Assembly: GCA_022836615.1 (NCBI GenBank)
Contig: MU405243.1
Location: 62,001-126,000, forward strand
Direction: 5' to 3'
Length of the DNA stretch: 64,000 bases
From: Annulohypoxylon bovei var. microspora
Taxonomy: Eukaryota > Ascomycota > Sordariomycetes > Xylariales > Hypoxylaceae
In this document: in pieces, positions 1 through 13,570 of the stretch
Numbering within the stretch: position 1 is the stretch's first letter
How the letters are laid out: the number at the start of each line of letters is the position of its first letter
Notes under the pieces: model-generated
Seen by the model: the letters and a program-made list of their open reading frames with translations, nothing else
Database searches by the model: none
Told to the model about the DNA's origin: nothing
Made by a program: the position numbers and the translations under genes

Positions 1-3000
1 TACTTAATTATTTATTATAGCTAGTGATCATTATTGCCTTAGTAGGGACACTTCATACATTTTATCTGCTCCGTGGCTCGTAAGATGCAATTAAAAATTG
101 TACTACCGTGATATGGATTGAATACCTAGGGTTTTCTTAAACTGGCATCAACTAAGGTTTCTCAAGAAATCTCAAGGATGCTAAATTAGCACTTAATTGT
201 CAGTGTTTTGTTTATCCTTAATTCTTCATATCTCAAGAAGTTATAGTAGACTATGATTTTGCAATCACGGTGTTAAGTTGAAATGTGTTGTGTTGGGGGC
301 GATAGAGGCTTAGGTGAGGGGTAATACAACATTGGAACATATACGCCTTATTTGGCTTGCTTAACAATGGCATAATACAAAACTTGATAATTCTTATGTC
401 GTGATATGCCAAAAGTGCTATCTTCTAGCATGGAGGGAAGTTCGGAACTTCTTAACCTCGAGAAATATATCAAATTATCTAGGTACTTAGGTAGATGCGT
501 AGCATAGGCTACTTAATTAACTATTAGGTAGACTATAATTGTAACCAACCTTGGAAGATATGTAGGCTACTTAGGTAGTTATCTTCTTGTAGAGAAATTG
601 GTTCAATATTTGAAATATGTGATCTACTTATTTAAAGAGTAAGTATGTAGTGAGCTTAGTTATGTGGATGCTAGCTAGTTTATTTGATATAACGAAGCTT
701 GATACTTGGGGATGATGCTGATCATGGTAGGAATAAGCACAGCATTGATGGTACAAGCGGTTGACAACTTCGTGGCTTCATATTAAGTACCTAGGTAGGT
801 ATGCATAGTAAAGAACATATAGGTGCTTATATTTCAAGTGTTATACGGGCGGAAGTGCGGATAGACGTCAAATGTACCTATATGATTTAGGTCATGAGCC
901 TTATGCCGATTGTCCGTGAATAGTTAACTACCTACCTACCTAGGTGGCTTGACGACAATAGCCTGGGTCTAAGTTACCCAAGAACACGTAAGATATTTGA
1001 CTACCTACTTGGGTAGGTATGCAGCTAGACTGGTGAAGTGAAAGGCCGGCTCTTCAGTCACGGGTGTTAGTTGTAAAGAGGCGCCGGTGTTGGTAGGTAC
1101 CTAGTAGTTGGATGTTCGCCGTGGAGATCATTCAGTGCCTACCTAAATACATGGTAGACTGCGGAAGGAGTGTCCATCGGATCAGGATAGTTAAACAGCC
1201 TGGTGGCTATGCGTCAATTAGGCACTGTTGAAAATAACAACTTTAGTAGTTAGTCTGGCTAGAAAGGTGAGTATCGATATGGCAATGAACTGTGAGCTTC
1301 ACTGGCAAGCTTGAGCCTAGGTTGAAAACTGGAGAGTTATCGATGGCTGGTTAATTAAGTCCATCTGCAGTGCAGTCTATCCGGGGTTAAGCTATCTTGG
1401 TAGGCATATAGAAATGCCCAGTGACGAGATCGTATCGCTGGCCTAGATTGCACGAATGCTACAGAGAGCAGAGAGGTCTACGGGTATGAATGCTGTAGTT
1501 ACCCAGGTAGGATATAATGTGGGGTAGCATAGGTAGTAAATGCCTAATCAAGAATCAGTAGGTGCTGGAATTTTATTAGTTGGTGACCAGTGACTGTCGC
1601 ATGAAAAGCTACTAGGTAATGCTGTTACTTGAAGACCCAGGTGCCCGCGAATTGAATTGGGAAAGGAAACATTGAATGTTTTGCAGGAAGTGTGGAGAGT
1701 GTGAGAGTGCTGAATTCGCTGAGAACAACTGGGAGCAGCAACTGAAGCGACAGGTGGGAAGGGTGTCGGGGGGTAGGTTTGACCCTGAAAATTCGGGGGT
1801 GATGGTGGTAGGCACCGGCGATTGCCGCCGCTTTAGGCGCTCACTGAAAGCGCTGATGTGATTTGATGGCCACCAGGTGCACTTTCTTCAGTGAGCCAAT
1901 CAATTGGTGGGTTGCGCTGGGCGGGTGCAACCATCAAATCGAGAATTGACAGAACGCTGGAAACACCAAATTTTCGGTACTTCCTTTTTCCTCCAGTGCC
2001 TCCAGTGATGCAACATTTGGAAGTCAATCTCTAAAGATCGCTACATTTTCAGAACAGCTTTAGGGCCTCAACTACCACTCGTTAGCAACATATCAACTCG
2101 AAAAATTCAACAGAAGAAGCTACATTATTAATTGAACCATAACATTCAAATATAAAACAGATTAAGCATATGATAAAATTATAATGCATTAGGTTGAATA
2201 GATAAGGAGCGACTTGGAGGAATAACAAATTGATATAGAAGGGAAGTATCGCAGAAATGTCTCCAGTTGGGTTGGTTCCATCTGTACCTGCTGCTGATTT
2301 ATTATTATTATTTTCTTCGCGCTGTTCCTTCTATGGGTAATGGGGCTTGGACTGATTTTGATTTCCCCCTCCAAAATCAAGACGCGACGCACACCACCTA
2401 GGTATGTACCCAGGTACATAAATAAGTATTGAGGTAACACTATAAGAACATTGAAAACTTGAATGATGCCACCAGCAAAAATTGGTCAAAGTCCAAATAA
2501 TTTAGATGGAATTTTCATATGATAAAAGTTGACGGAGCTAAATATTCACTAAAATGCTAAAATAAGTTGCATTGGCGATGTCGTCTGAAAAAGAAACAGG
2601 TGTTTGTTTTGGAGCTTAAGTATCTGTTACATGTACCCAGGTACCTGGACGATTAAAAAAAAAACCTGTAGCGTACCTAGGTAGCTGCAAGGCATCGTAG
2701 CCCACCAAACAGTGCAGACCCAGACAACCCCCGGGACTAACCCCTCCCCTCTTCTCAGTGATCAGTGATTTTCCAAATCAAATCAGCAAGCCTGGGTGCC
2801 ACCTACCTCTGTATTTAAAAAATTGCCCCGCCGCCGTTCCCTTTCAGCGACGTTCCCCCCAAAACTTTCTTTCCCCCAAATTTCCCACTTTCTCGCACTC
2901 TTCATCACTGATTTTCCAGTGGTCGAAAGCTCTGCAAAAGTTAACCAAGGTCTGCTTCGGTTTACCTTTAAGTGCACCAGTGTCTGCCTACAGACATCCA

Positions 3001-3216
3001 TTTACCTACGTCCCTCGCTCTACGTACCTGACAACACTGCGCACCAACCAATCCAGGTCAACAGGTAAACAATAGCCCTTTTAATTCCACCAAATCTTTC
3101 TAGGACCCATCCCCATCCCCAACCCTCACTGAGTTCGTCACTGGGTTTTTTCATCCGCGCCGTAAAATAATTACTGGAGAGCTAACAAAACCCAGCAGCA
3201 TCGCGCAGTCCCAAGA
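1..3216. other. Intergenic region and 5' leader of the HMG-box gene
   Basis: No convincing gene is seen. Open frames are under 110 codons, overlap on both strands and have no recognisable motif. The stretch is A+T-rich and contains many copies of the short palindromic motif CCTAGGTA/TACCTAGG. The pyrimidine-rich stretch around 2740-3200, just before the HMG-box start codon, looks like a fungal promoter and 5' leader. Confidence 0.6.
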
Positions 3217-4802
3217 ATGCCTCGTCCTAAGAAGACAGAAGCTGCACGACAGCCCGCGCCTGTCGCGCCGGCTCCCATGGTGCCCATGACCATGCAACCC
3301 GTTCCCGCTCAGCTCCCCCAGCCTATTCAGCAACAACCTTTGGCTGCTGGACCTGGCGTTGGCCAGCCTAGAACCATCGGCATTGAAGAATTCATCCGCG
3401 TTCGCGACAGTGTAAGTAAACAATTATGTCTTCCTTTTTTATCCATCGTCATCCACACAGCAGCATCCACAGTACAGTACATCATCTACAGCACCACTCA
3501 CGAAACCATTCTCACTTCACTTCACCTCACTACATTATCTTTGCCCCCCACCTTGCTAAAACATATCCTCACCTGTCGTCCCCGACCATCATATAAATGC
3601 AGCATGTACTCTTGTCAGAATGCGTCTTGCTATGCAACATGCGTCTTTATAATACAGTTAGGCTGTATATGAGATAAGGATGAGGAGATGATACTAGGTA
3701 CTATTATTGAGATACTATCACTCAGTAATATTACTTACAACCTGGAGTTTTGAGGCTCTAGATGCAAGTCACCTATCACTTGGACCATTTCTAGAAAAGC
3801 ATCTCATCGGCATCTTATTCACACTCTCGTCTGACATGCTACACCTCATTCTCGTGACGATACCTCACTACCAACACCATTCTATACCTTTACCTTTCTA
3901 ATACTATTATGTCATTTTCAAATGCCCATCCATACTAACATTCACCCTAGGTTCATGCTCGATTCAATACCATAACAGGCTTAATGAAGAGCTTCTCTGA
4001 TGACTTCCTACGTCAGACCAACCTGCTCATAGGAGAGCCCGCGCCTTTTGACAATGGAGCCAGTCACTCTATGCAGAACCTCATCGCAAACCTGGACGGT
4101 ATTAGCGGACAGTTTGGTGATATGGGTGCTCACGTTGAGGAGAAGAAGGAACGAAAGAAGCGAACCCACGATCCCAACGCCCCGAAGCGCCCATTGACAC
4201 CGTACTTCCTCTACATGCAGACAGCACGTCCTATCATCGCCAATGACCTTGGTCAGGATGCCCCGAAAGGCGCTGTACAGGAAGAAGGTCAGCGTCGCTG
4301 GGCATCTATGACACAGCAGGAGAAGAATGTGAGTGTAACCTGGTGAAAACTGGCATGACTATTTGTCGCTAATACTTTACATCAGGCATGGAACAATGCA
4401 TATCAGTTTAACCTACGATTGTACAATGCACGTGTCCATTCGTACAAAGCTGGTAACTTGGACGCTCGCAACATGAGTGACCCTGACGCTCTTGCGTACG
4501 CCGATGCTAACGGTATCCCTCAACCTGTGCTGTCTGGTGAGGAAGCGTACGCGCCCAATGACCAGGATGCCATTGCTGAGCAACTCATGGCTATTGTCCC
4601 TCCCGAGGTTGAGACTCAGACACCAAAGGCCAAGGTCACACGCAAGCGCAAGAGTGCCGCTGCTGAAGTTGAGGATGCTGAGGCTAGTGCTGCTAAGAAC
4701 TCAACACCTGCTTCTCCCGATAAGAAACGCAAGCGCGCATCTAAGGTCGCCGACACTCCTGACGAGCCTAAGAAGTCCAGTCGAAAGAAGAAGGCCACAT
4801 AA
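3217..4802 (+). CDS. HMG-box DNA-binding protein
   Basis: Three exons: 3217-3411, 3951-4328 and 4386-4802, giving about 329 aa. Introns begin GTAAGT and GTGAGT, end in AG, and fall between codons. The protein opens with a Pro/Gln/Ala-rich tail (residues 1-45). A conserved helical segment follows (about 50-90, FIRVRDSVHARFNTITGLMK). A basic stretch EEKKERKKR leads into one HMG box (about 143-215) with the typical DPNAPKRPLTPYFLY start and a Trp in RRWASM. The C-terminal tail alternates acidic patches with Lys/Arg runs and probable nuclear-localisation signals. HMG boxes bend DNA in the minor groove, so a nuclear architectural or transcription role is inferred. The first intron is unusually long (539 nt). 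The exact orthologue was not identified. Confidence 0.85.
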
Positions 4803-6546
4803 TCTGGTATCCATAAACTACCTATATCCTCTCTCGGATATAGGCCGGTTCTTTGCCATTTTTGCCTTGGTCTCTGTTCTTCGAATTACTAGGAGGTTAC
4901 CATAACCCTCGTCATAGGTCCTCATCTATTGCGAGATGTAGGTTGTAGGTTGTGGGGGTTGCAGAGCATGAGGTGGCATATGTTGAAGTGCAGGTCTTGA
5001 CAAATCTGCAGTTATTTCAGATAATGATCAATCCGTGGCGGTCCAAAAGGGGTACGAAAGGGGTCTGAGTTCTGGTTTTGTATTATGAGTTACGAACAAT
5101 CGTGGATGGGGATCGGAACGGTCTGCAGGATTTCGGCGCGGGGGTTCGTGTATCGCGGTTTCCTTTTCTACTCTGTTACAACTTTTTCCATGTGTACTTA
5201 CCTTTGCCTTAGGGCACCGTACTGACCATACACAATGTCCCTTCTTTTTTGGGAGGATGAAATTTGCTGGTGTTATTAATCCATTGTGATATTTAGTAGT
5301 TTGCTGTGATTACTTACCCTACTAATTAACCTGTCTAGGTACCTACCTACCGTGAATAATTTACAGGCCTAGGAAATGTAAAAAGGTGGTCGTTACGCGA
5401 ATGAATTTTACTCGTACCGTTTAGCATTTGTCCCACTAGCAAGTTCCAAGAATTGCCCAGCATCCTAGGAACATAGAAGCACTACATATAAAGCTAGATA
5501 GATTCTAGTGATCTGTAAGTCATTTTGCACTGCTAAATGATTATGCTCTCTAATATACCCAGGTACTAACTAGGTAGGTATTTAGTATTGCAGCCTCAGG
5601 TGAGCCTTGTCAGGTTAGAAAATCCCCAAGGTTATTCACATTTGGAAGTAGGTACTTGCCTAAGGCCTACCTCTAGGTACCTACCTAGGTACTCGGGCAT
5701 ATAAATCACCAGACATCTTCCTCGGCACCTTCAAATCAGACAAACACCTAAACCTAAGCCATACAGCAGAAATATATACTTACCTATAAATACCGATATA
5801 AATCGAATAACGAACAAAGCTTTCCTTATAAGCTAGTTAGGTACCTTTCGCAACACAGGCTATAGCTCTACAGGCAGCTTCGGTGAGGCGCATGTCGAGG
5901 AGGTTTACCTGTGCCACAGACGGACCAATCAACTTACACCAATTTAGCTAATGCATTCAGTAACATCCGGCACCTTCCGGTTTTGTGACAGCAGCTCTAC
6001 CAGGGCAGCCAGGGGTGCCATACGTATTTAGGTACCTAGGTACCCTGGGTAAGTATAGCGAAACCACAACCCAACAGAAGGCTTCCAAGCATCTATTCAA
6101 CTCAGCTATCAGTTATAGCAAAACACGAAAATTTGTTCAGAATAGCAGTATAAGCATCTTACGGAAACTAGTGCACGGAATTTCCTCATTATCGGAACAA
6201 AACATATTAAATATCGAAACCACCTAACTAGAGCTTGATTCGTAGTGTATGCTCACTCTGAACAACCCCCTTTTGCCTCCACCTAGAGCAATTCCCATTT
6301 CATGGCAGCTACTGCTACCTAACCTTACCTAGGTGTGCTATAGCCAAGAGCATCATGCATTCTTCTGTGCCAGCCCTACGCAAGCAACCTCCGACACGCC
6401 TATCTCATTCCCTGGCCAACCCACACGACTCCCCTCCTAACCCCCACAAAGCCAAGTCCGCGCCATCCGTCTCTTTCCTGCAAGCCAAGCCTCACCCCCC
6501 ATCTGCCACACCTAACCCCCAATCCAACCCCTAAATACCCCCTGCC
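4803..6546. other. Intergenic region between convergent genes
   Basis: This lies between the HMG-box stop and the urease stop. It is A+T-rich with several CCTAGGTACCTACC-type motifs (for example 5336-5350, 5674-5693 and 6030-6045). No gene was found; an 80-codon open frame at 5985-6227 has no recognisable features. Confidence 0.55.
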
Positions 6547-9378
6547 CTAATAAACGAAAAACGCCTGCGTGATCGGCAGCCGCTCGGCAGGCGCGGCGGC
6601 GCACACGACGCCGTCGGCCTCGACGACGTAGCGCTCGGGGTCGACGCGCATGGCGGGCATGGTGTCGTTGAAGCGCATGTGCTTCTTGCCGATATCACGA
6701 CAGTTACGCACGGGCTCGACGCGCTTGCGCAGCCCGTACGCCGCGGACGTGGCCTGCGGCAGGCTGGCCGCCGACACGAACAGCACGCTAGATTGCGGTA
6801 CTAGTGGAGCGAACATGGGCCGCGCGATCACCGGCTGCACCGTGGGGATCGAGGCGTTGGGGTCGCCCTGTGCGGGGGGTGGGGGGTTAGTGATTTGTCA
6901 CAGTGGTGATAGGGGGGAGAGGGAGATGTGGAATGGAATGGAGTAAGGGGAAGGCACAAGACTCACCATCTGCGCATAAGCAATCAACCCGCTCTTAATA
7001 ACCAGCGCCGGCTTCGCGGCGAACCACGCCGGGTCCCAAACCACCAGGTCCGCCAGCTTGCCGGCCTCGATGCTGCCGACCAGATGTCCCATACCCTGGG
7101 CCACAGCCGGGTTGACGGTGTACTTGCTCACGTAGCGCTTGACCCGATAGTTATCGGCGCCGGTGCCCTCGTCCTCGGGCAGGAAGCCACGCTGCACCTT
7201 GTTCTTGTGGGCGGTGTTCCAGGTGCGGAGGATGACCTCGCCGCAGCGGCCCATAGCCTGCGAGTCGGAGCTCATCATCGATATGGCGCCCAGGTCGTGC
7301 AGCACGTCCTCGGCCGCTATGGTCTCGGCGCGGATGCGCGACTCGGCGAACGCCACGTCCTCGGGGATGTTGCGCGACAGGTGGTGGCACACCATGAGCA
7401 TGTCGAGGTGCTCGTCGAGCGTGTTGAGCGTGTAGGGCCGCGTCGGGTTCGTCGACGACGGCAGCACGTTCTTGTGCTCGACGACGCTGATGATGTCCGG
7501 CGCGTGCCCGCCCCCGGCGCCCTCCGTGTGGTACGTGTGGATGGTGCGCCCCTTGAAGGCCGCGATCGTCGACTCCACGTACCCGCTCTCGTTGAGCGTG
7601 TCCGTGTGGATCAGGCACTGCACGTCCAGCTCGTCGCACACGGTGAGGCAAGCGTCGATGGCTGCCGGGGTAGTGCCCCAGTCCTCGTGGAGTTTGAGGC
7701 CGCAGGCACCTGCTAAGACCTGTTCTCGCAGCGCGCGGGGGTCGCTGTCGTTGCCTTTGCCTGTGATGCCGACGTTGAGCGGGAGCTCGTCGCATGCCTG
7801 TAGCATCTGTCGGATGTAGTTTGCTCCCGGGGTGCAGGTGGTCGCGTTGGTACCAGCGCTAGCAGTGATTTGTTAGCCTACTAATCACAACCCCTTTAAC
7901 GGGTTAATAGGGGAGATCGTCTCACCTAGGCCCAGTACCACCACCGAGCATCGTCGTAATTCCCGAAGCGACAGACTCGTTAGCTTGCTGGGGACATATG
8001 AAATGGATATGCGTATCTAGTCCACCCGTCGTCACGATCTTGCCCTCACCCGCAACAACATCCGTACAGCTACCCACGATCATCCCCTCGGTAACGCCGT
8101 CCATAACATCCGGATTACCCGCTTTACCAATCGCACTGATCATCCCGTCCTTGACTCCGATATCTGCCTTGTAGATGCCGGTGTGATCCACAATCAACGC
8201 GTTCGTCACCACCATATCCAGACAATCCGCATCCGCGCACCCGGTCATCTGCCCCATGCCCTCGCGCAGCGTCTTCCCGCCGCCGAACTTACACTCGTCG
8301 CCGTACGTCGTCAAGTCCTTCTCGACCTTGATCCAGAGGTCCGTCGCACCCAAGCGCACCAAATCGCCCGTGGTCGGGCCGAACATGGTCTTATACGCGG
8401 CCCTGTCTATCGAGTACCCGCCAACAACCCCGAGATCCGCCGTCTCCGGCTGCGGCACGTGGGCAAACCCGGCCTCTTGCAACTTCGCCACGATAGCCTC
8501 CGCGCGCGAAAGGTCCACCTTGCCGGAGGCCATCCCGTTGCCTCCTTGGATGACGCGGTTCCCGCCGATCTCGACCAGGGTGACGGTCTTTGTGTCGCCG
8601 GGCTCGAAGCGCACGGACGTGCCGGCCGCGATGTCGAGGCGGAAGCCGTACGCGGCGGCGCGGTCGAACTCGAGCTGCGGGTTGGTCTCGACGAAGTGGT
8701 AGTGGCTGCCGACCTGCACGGGCCTGTCGCCTTTGCTCGTGACGCGCAGCTTGATCCTCCGGCGGCCCTCGTTCAGCGCGACGCGCCCCTTGACCACGAC
8801 CACGGCGCCGGGCTGGTTGGTGGCGTCGTAGGCGGCGGCCTCGGGGGGCGGGAAAAGGTCCTGGCTGGGCACGGGCAGGAAGCTTCCGTAAAGCGCCTTG
8901 CTCAGGTCGCCGTCGTCGGTGGCGACGGGGTTGTGCACGGTGACCAGGTACGTGCCGGTGGGGAAGGTGCCCTCGACCTGGATCTCGTGCAGGGTGCTGA
9001 CGACGGAGGGGAGCACGTGCCTCCGGCCGAGCATGGTGGACCCGATGGCCATGAGATCGGCGACGTTGTGCTGGCCATCGCGGATGAGCTCCTGGAGGTT
9101 GTTCGCGATAAGGGCCTACGATCTGCATTAACCAACCGATAACAGGTTTTTAATCCTCTAAAAAGATCCGAATAACCTACGGTGGCTTCGGTGTGGTTCA
9201 GCTTGACACCCCTAGCCAGTCTCTTCTGGGCCAGAAAGCCCAATTGCGAGATGACGAGCTTATCAAGCTATACGGTAACAAAATTTTGCCCTTGTCAGCT
9301 AAACCGTTCTCTCTCCCTCTCGGTACTTCGCAGGACTCCAGGTAAGTGGGAACAAACCTCTTTAGGGACGAGATGCAT
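6547..9378 (-). CDS. URE1: Urease (single-chain, nickel-dependent)
   Basis: Hydrolyses urea to ammonia and carbamate in the cytosol. Five exons on the minus strand: 9358-9378, 9181-9267, 7926-9115, 6967-7858 and 6547-6867. They give 836 aa, the usual length of fungal and plant ureases. The first exon codes only for MHLVPKE; its donor is GTTTGT and the next exon resumes with LDKLVISQLGFL. Domains in order are gamma-like (1-110), beta-like (about 130-260) and alpha (about 270-836). Visible active-site residues are the THIHF nickel ligands (about His405/His407), carbamylated Lys488 in GLKLHEDWG, and flap Cys590 in MVCHHLS; all sit two residues before jack bean numbering. The gene is notably G+C-rich. 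Accessory proteins UreD/F/G are not in this window. The sequence shows no truncation. Confidence 0.95.
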
Positions 9379-10245
9379 TTTGTTTCGCAGTTTTAGCTGG
9401 GCCTACTTCGAACCACTATAAAACTCCGGCCCCCTTTAGAGAGCTTTTGAGGGGAAGATGGAAAAGAGAATCATGACTCTGGTTGCACGGCAGCGTAACA
9501 GTGGAACAGTGGAATAGCCTAGGTATGTAATCTCTACCGTAGTACTTACTTACCTGATAACTGTGAGCGTTTGTATGTAATACAATCTATTCATAGCCCT
9601 AAGCCACGGCACCTTATCTAGGTGGGGCTTGGGGAAGCTCGAACTAGGTCTATCCAAGTACCGCTGCGTTGGATCAACCTCTGGGTATACCCCGCAACAA
9701 CAAGCTTTCAACCCCCCTACCTTGCCCCTGTGCATGAAGACATGCAGGTAGCTAATCAGATCTGAAGTCTATTGTTTCGAGTATATGAAAACTGCACTGT
9801 TACCCACCTAGTTTGTATAGGTGAAGAGAATATGGCCTGGATAACCACTACCTACCTAGGTACCTATACAATATGTCACATATCATATTAGCAGAATATT
9901 CACCTTGCAAGTCTAAATAGCAACCAATCCGAATTGAGGACTTTTCATAACATAAGGCTAAACTCCTAGCTCAAACACGCCTAATAACCCTCAAGAAGGG
10001 AGCAGGCTTGTTACCACCTAGCGACTGTAGAAACAAACAAGCCGCAACAACTACTGCCTAACCTAATGCATGAACAAGCCTCAACCATAAAACATTGCGA
10101 CGGCCAATATCCTCACACAGGCCATAGGAACTCCTTAACGCCAACGCCGACGCCGCAGCCTCAAACGCGACTTCCAACCCCCGACGTCCTCGTCTTGGGG
10201 TTTACACCCCGACACAGAAGCTTGGTTTCGAGAACGGGATTTTTT
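9379..10245. other. Urease promoter region and Ada3 3' flank
   Basis: Upstream of urease (minus) and downstream of the Ada3 gene (minus). It contains CTACCTACCTAGGTACCTAT near 9849-9867. No gene is supported; small open frames lack features. Confidence 0.5.
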
Positions 10246-12463
10246 CTACTCCTCCTCAACTTCCTCATCCCAAGCCTGGCGTTCCTTCTTCATCAGATCG
10301 GCCATCATGTCCGGCTTGAAGATGGTGCTGCCGGGGTTCGAGACGCGAGGGACTTTGCCGAGGTTGGGATCGTTGAAGACGGGAGCGATATTCTCGATCC
10401 AGCGTTTCCGGCGCTCCATCAGAGTCTTGGTCACGTCGCCGATGCCCGGACGGGCCATACCCGAACCGGCGCCCCCGGCTGGGTGACTGCCTCCGCCCGC
10501 GCCTCCCGGCCGCTTGGACTTCTTGCTCTTGCCCATCGTGCGCGTGCGCTTAAGGTACGCGCCTTGAACTTGGGTGTCCAGGTCCTCGAGGATGGTGGTG
10601 TACTCCTGGTGCGCCATCCGTTCCTTGACTAGGTCCGTAAGTCGGGCCTTGCGCGCGCCATTGATGAGCATCTGCTCGCGCAGTCGGTCTTGTAGGAGGC
10701 GCAGGCGGCCAGCAACTTCGTCGTCATAGTGTCCGTCATAGTCACCATCGAAACCCTCCAGAGAGAGGAATCCAATGTTACGAAGTTCAAGCTTGATACG
10801 CTCGTCCACTTGCGAATAATCTAACTTAGGGTGTGTGGCTTTCTTCCAGGCTTCAGTCGATGATTCCGTCATAAAGGTAGCAGGCGGGGCACTCTTATTC
10901 TCTTCACCAGGTATTCCAGTATTAGAATCGCCGTTAACCTCCTCCTTAATCTCGGCATCTCCGTTGATTCCGTTCGTCATTGGTTTATCCTCGTTTGTTT
11001 GAATACGAGCCTCAGGGCGCATCGCCTGAAGTAGTCGCGACAACACAGGTCCAACTGATAGTTTGTCCGTCTCTGCGACATCATCATCCATGTTGTCGAT
11101 GGTGCCGCGAGCCTGGTTTGGAAGGAGCTTATCTCTCCCCGGCAATGTTGAATCAATCGCCATGGCACCATCATCTTCCGCCCATACCTCGGTATAATGC
11201 TTTTTACCACGCTTGGGCATGACAAAGGGAGCGAGTCGGTCGCCACGTTCTCGTAGGAAGGCTAGGTCCTCTTCGGAAAATTGACGGAAGTAGGGTTCGA
11301 GGTAGGTCGAGAAGGTGCTGAAACTGATCTGATTCGAGGGCTTGGCACTACTAAAGTCCTTGTCCGGCGGATCACCAGCAATCATGTCGGCGAGGTCAGA
11401 TTGGGGGAATACCGCAACCGAGTACAACTCATTCATCTCATCCACGGTCATGCCTGGCTTTGTTGGTCGTATTTCGTACACGGTAGGATCTGGATAAGTA
11501 GATGGATCTTCACCAAAGGTCTGAATCTGAGGAGCTTCTCGACGGGGAGGGGCGCCTTCGTCTTCGGATTCAGATTCCTCTTCGACTTTGCTATCGAGCT
11601 TGGCTTTTTCATCTACCTCCATGGCGCCGGGTGTTGCAGGTGCGACAGGTGAGAGTGAAGAGCTAGCGGAGTCGTTGTCCCGAGACGGCTTTCGAGTCTT
11701 GCTATGATCGCGTAATGGGGACGACCGTTCTAGAAAGAAATGATGTGTTAGTATTGGGCGACTAACAAAGAAATTAAATATGAGAGCCAAAATTTGGGTT
11801 AAGAAGACGAATGGCACGAAAAGCGATAGGCATGGCTGTGAGTCGCATTCGTAACGAGGGTGGTTACGGGGCAGCTTCCTAGACCTTGGTCGCTATGCGA
11901 CAGCATTAAGCGGCAACCAGCCGAAGGCGGTATGCGCAATTGTAATCCCAAAGGGAAAGACCGGGACCGAGGCGGGGGTACGACTAACCAGTATGCGCAT
12001 CTCCAGGCGCAAGACTATCATTTGCTTTCCTCTTTTTCTTGTTCGCTCTTCTTTCTGTCTCTTCCTCCGCATCTTTACGCGCATCGTCTCTTCTACTAGC
12101 AGATGCCATCTCATCGAAATGAGCTTTCCTATGTCCCGCGACGAGGCGCATTCCTTTATCACACCAGGTTCCACGTCGTTCAATTATTTCATTCAGCTTC
12201 CCAAGTCGCGTTATTAGACCATCAAGGCTTTTGGAATCGGGAATAATAGCATTCGAGGCACTGGAATCAACCAGATCATCATAATTTATACTGCGGACTG
12301 ATTCCAATCTAAGGTCTAGGAACTCGGTCTCGATGATATCGACGGGGGGGATATTCGCACTGGATGATGGACCGATGGACATAGGTGTGGTATTGCGGCT
12401 GCGCTTACCCATGACTCCGGCATTTTTCTTGCCAGTTCCCTTCTGGCTAGGAGCGGGAGGCAT
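10246..12463 (-). CDS. NGG1: SAGA/ADA histone acetyltransferase complex subunit Ada3 (Ngg1)
   Basis: Two exons: 11989-12463 and 10246-11729, separated by a 259-nt intron (donor GTTAGT, acceptor TTTCTAG, phase 1), giving about 652 aa. The C-terminal third carries the Ada3 signature: a helical stretch RLRLLQDRLREQMLINGARK, then LVKERMAHQEYTTILEDLD and a basic KSKKSKR run, ending in an IFKPDMMADLM segment. The N-terminal exon has a conserved acidic/helical block (VDIIETEFLDLRL...) and ends in a Lys/Arg-rich stretch. In known fungi Ada3 links Gcn5 and Ada2 inside SAGA and ADA to acetylate nucleosomal histone H3. Family assignment rests on the C-terminal domain. The intron is long for this genome, so a missed small exon is possible. 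Confidence 0.88.
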
Positions 12464-13570
12464 CGTTACGATATCTGACCGCTAGAGATTAGGGTGGTTA
12501 GGATGTCTAGAAGATGTAGAATGACAAACGTCGCAATTCGGAAGATGATTTGGATAAGAATGTCGTCAGTCGAACCTACCGGCACTTAAATGTCTTAGCT
12601 TAGATTCGATGATATAATTGGCTGCTTACCTAGGTACTTAGGTACAGCACTTGTTGAGCATAAGACCCACCCAAGCGGCTGAACGTAAATTCCCCCCTGA
12701 CCAAATGACGTAATCAGGTACCACGCTGTCAAAATGCATATAGATAGAGTAGGTAAGCAGCAAATTTCTTTTTCTATATAATTATAGCAAGAATTACAGT
12801 AGCCAACGTGTGGTAGAATGAACACATCTATCTAACCTAGGCGTACATACCTAGCATTGAAAAACACATTGATAAGGTCCTCTCTTACACTTTGGGAAGA
12901 AGGAAGTTAGGTAACGTCGGCAAAATGAAGTGCCTAGCCTACCTATGTACCTACCTATGTATGTCGTGGTAGGCAGGATACTATTTACAGATAGGTATGG
13001 TGCTATGAGGCTGACGTACCTACTGACCTACTAGGTAGATAATTCTTACTAATTTTCCGAGGAAAAGTTGTACCGAGTCTGAAGACAGCCATTTAGATTA
13101 TTAAGCTACATACATGCCGAGACTTATGTTCCCGGATCGCTGCTGTGCGGGTTGTCGAAGGTAACACGACCTTTCACTAATAAAACTCGCCAAGGGATAA
13201 GATACAAGTATGTTGCACATGTAGAACTGTTTAGCACGTATGAACCCCAATGAAATTCATCTCCGGACGGCTCTGTCATTCATTACATTATATGTGATAT
13301 TCAATACCTACTTAGAGTTTTGATTTCAAGCCGCGGCTATTTGCTTTATATCCTGCTTAATAATGGAACTATAGTCGTTTTCTTGTAGTTCTAGTGGGTT
13401 CATAGGACGAGATGTTGGATATAGATATAGATATATAGGTATAAGTCCCTCTTTCTAAAATCTTTCTAGTTTTGTTCAAACGCTCATACAATGTTATTTC
13501 TTTCATCGAGTTTGCACTCTTCAAAAGGATTCGTAACTTATTTTACACGTTGAAGTACCTTTATTATCAA
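12464..13570. other. Intergenic region beside the transposon island
   Basis: Upstream flank of the Ada3 gene. A+T-rich, with TACCTAGGTA-like motifs (12629-12645, 12940-12965) and a small ATATAGATATAG microsatellite near 13420-13440. No gene seen. Confidence 0.5.

Noticed and set aside
6928..7716. 262-codon open frame opposite the urease gene, plus similar frames opposite 8183-9142
   Set aside because: Shadow frames caused by high G+C wobble positions in urease; no motifs, and the minus-strand urease motifs are unambiguous.
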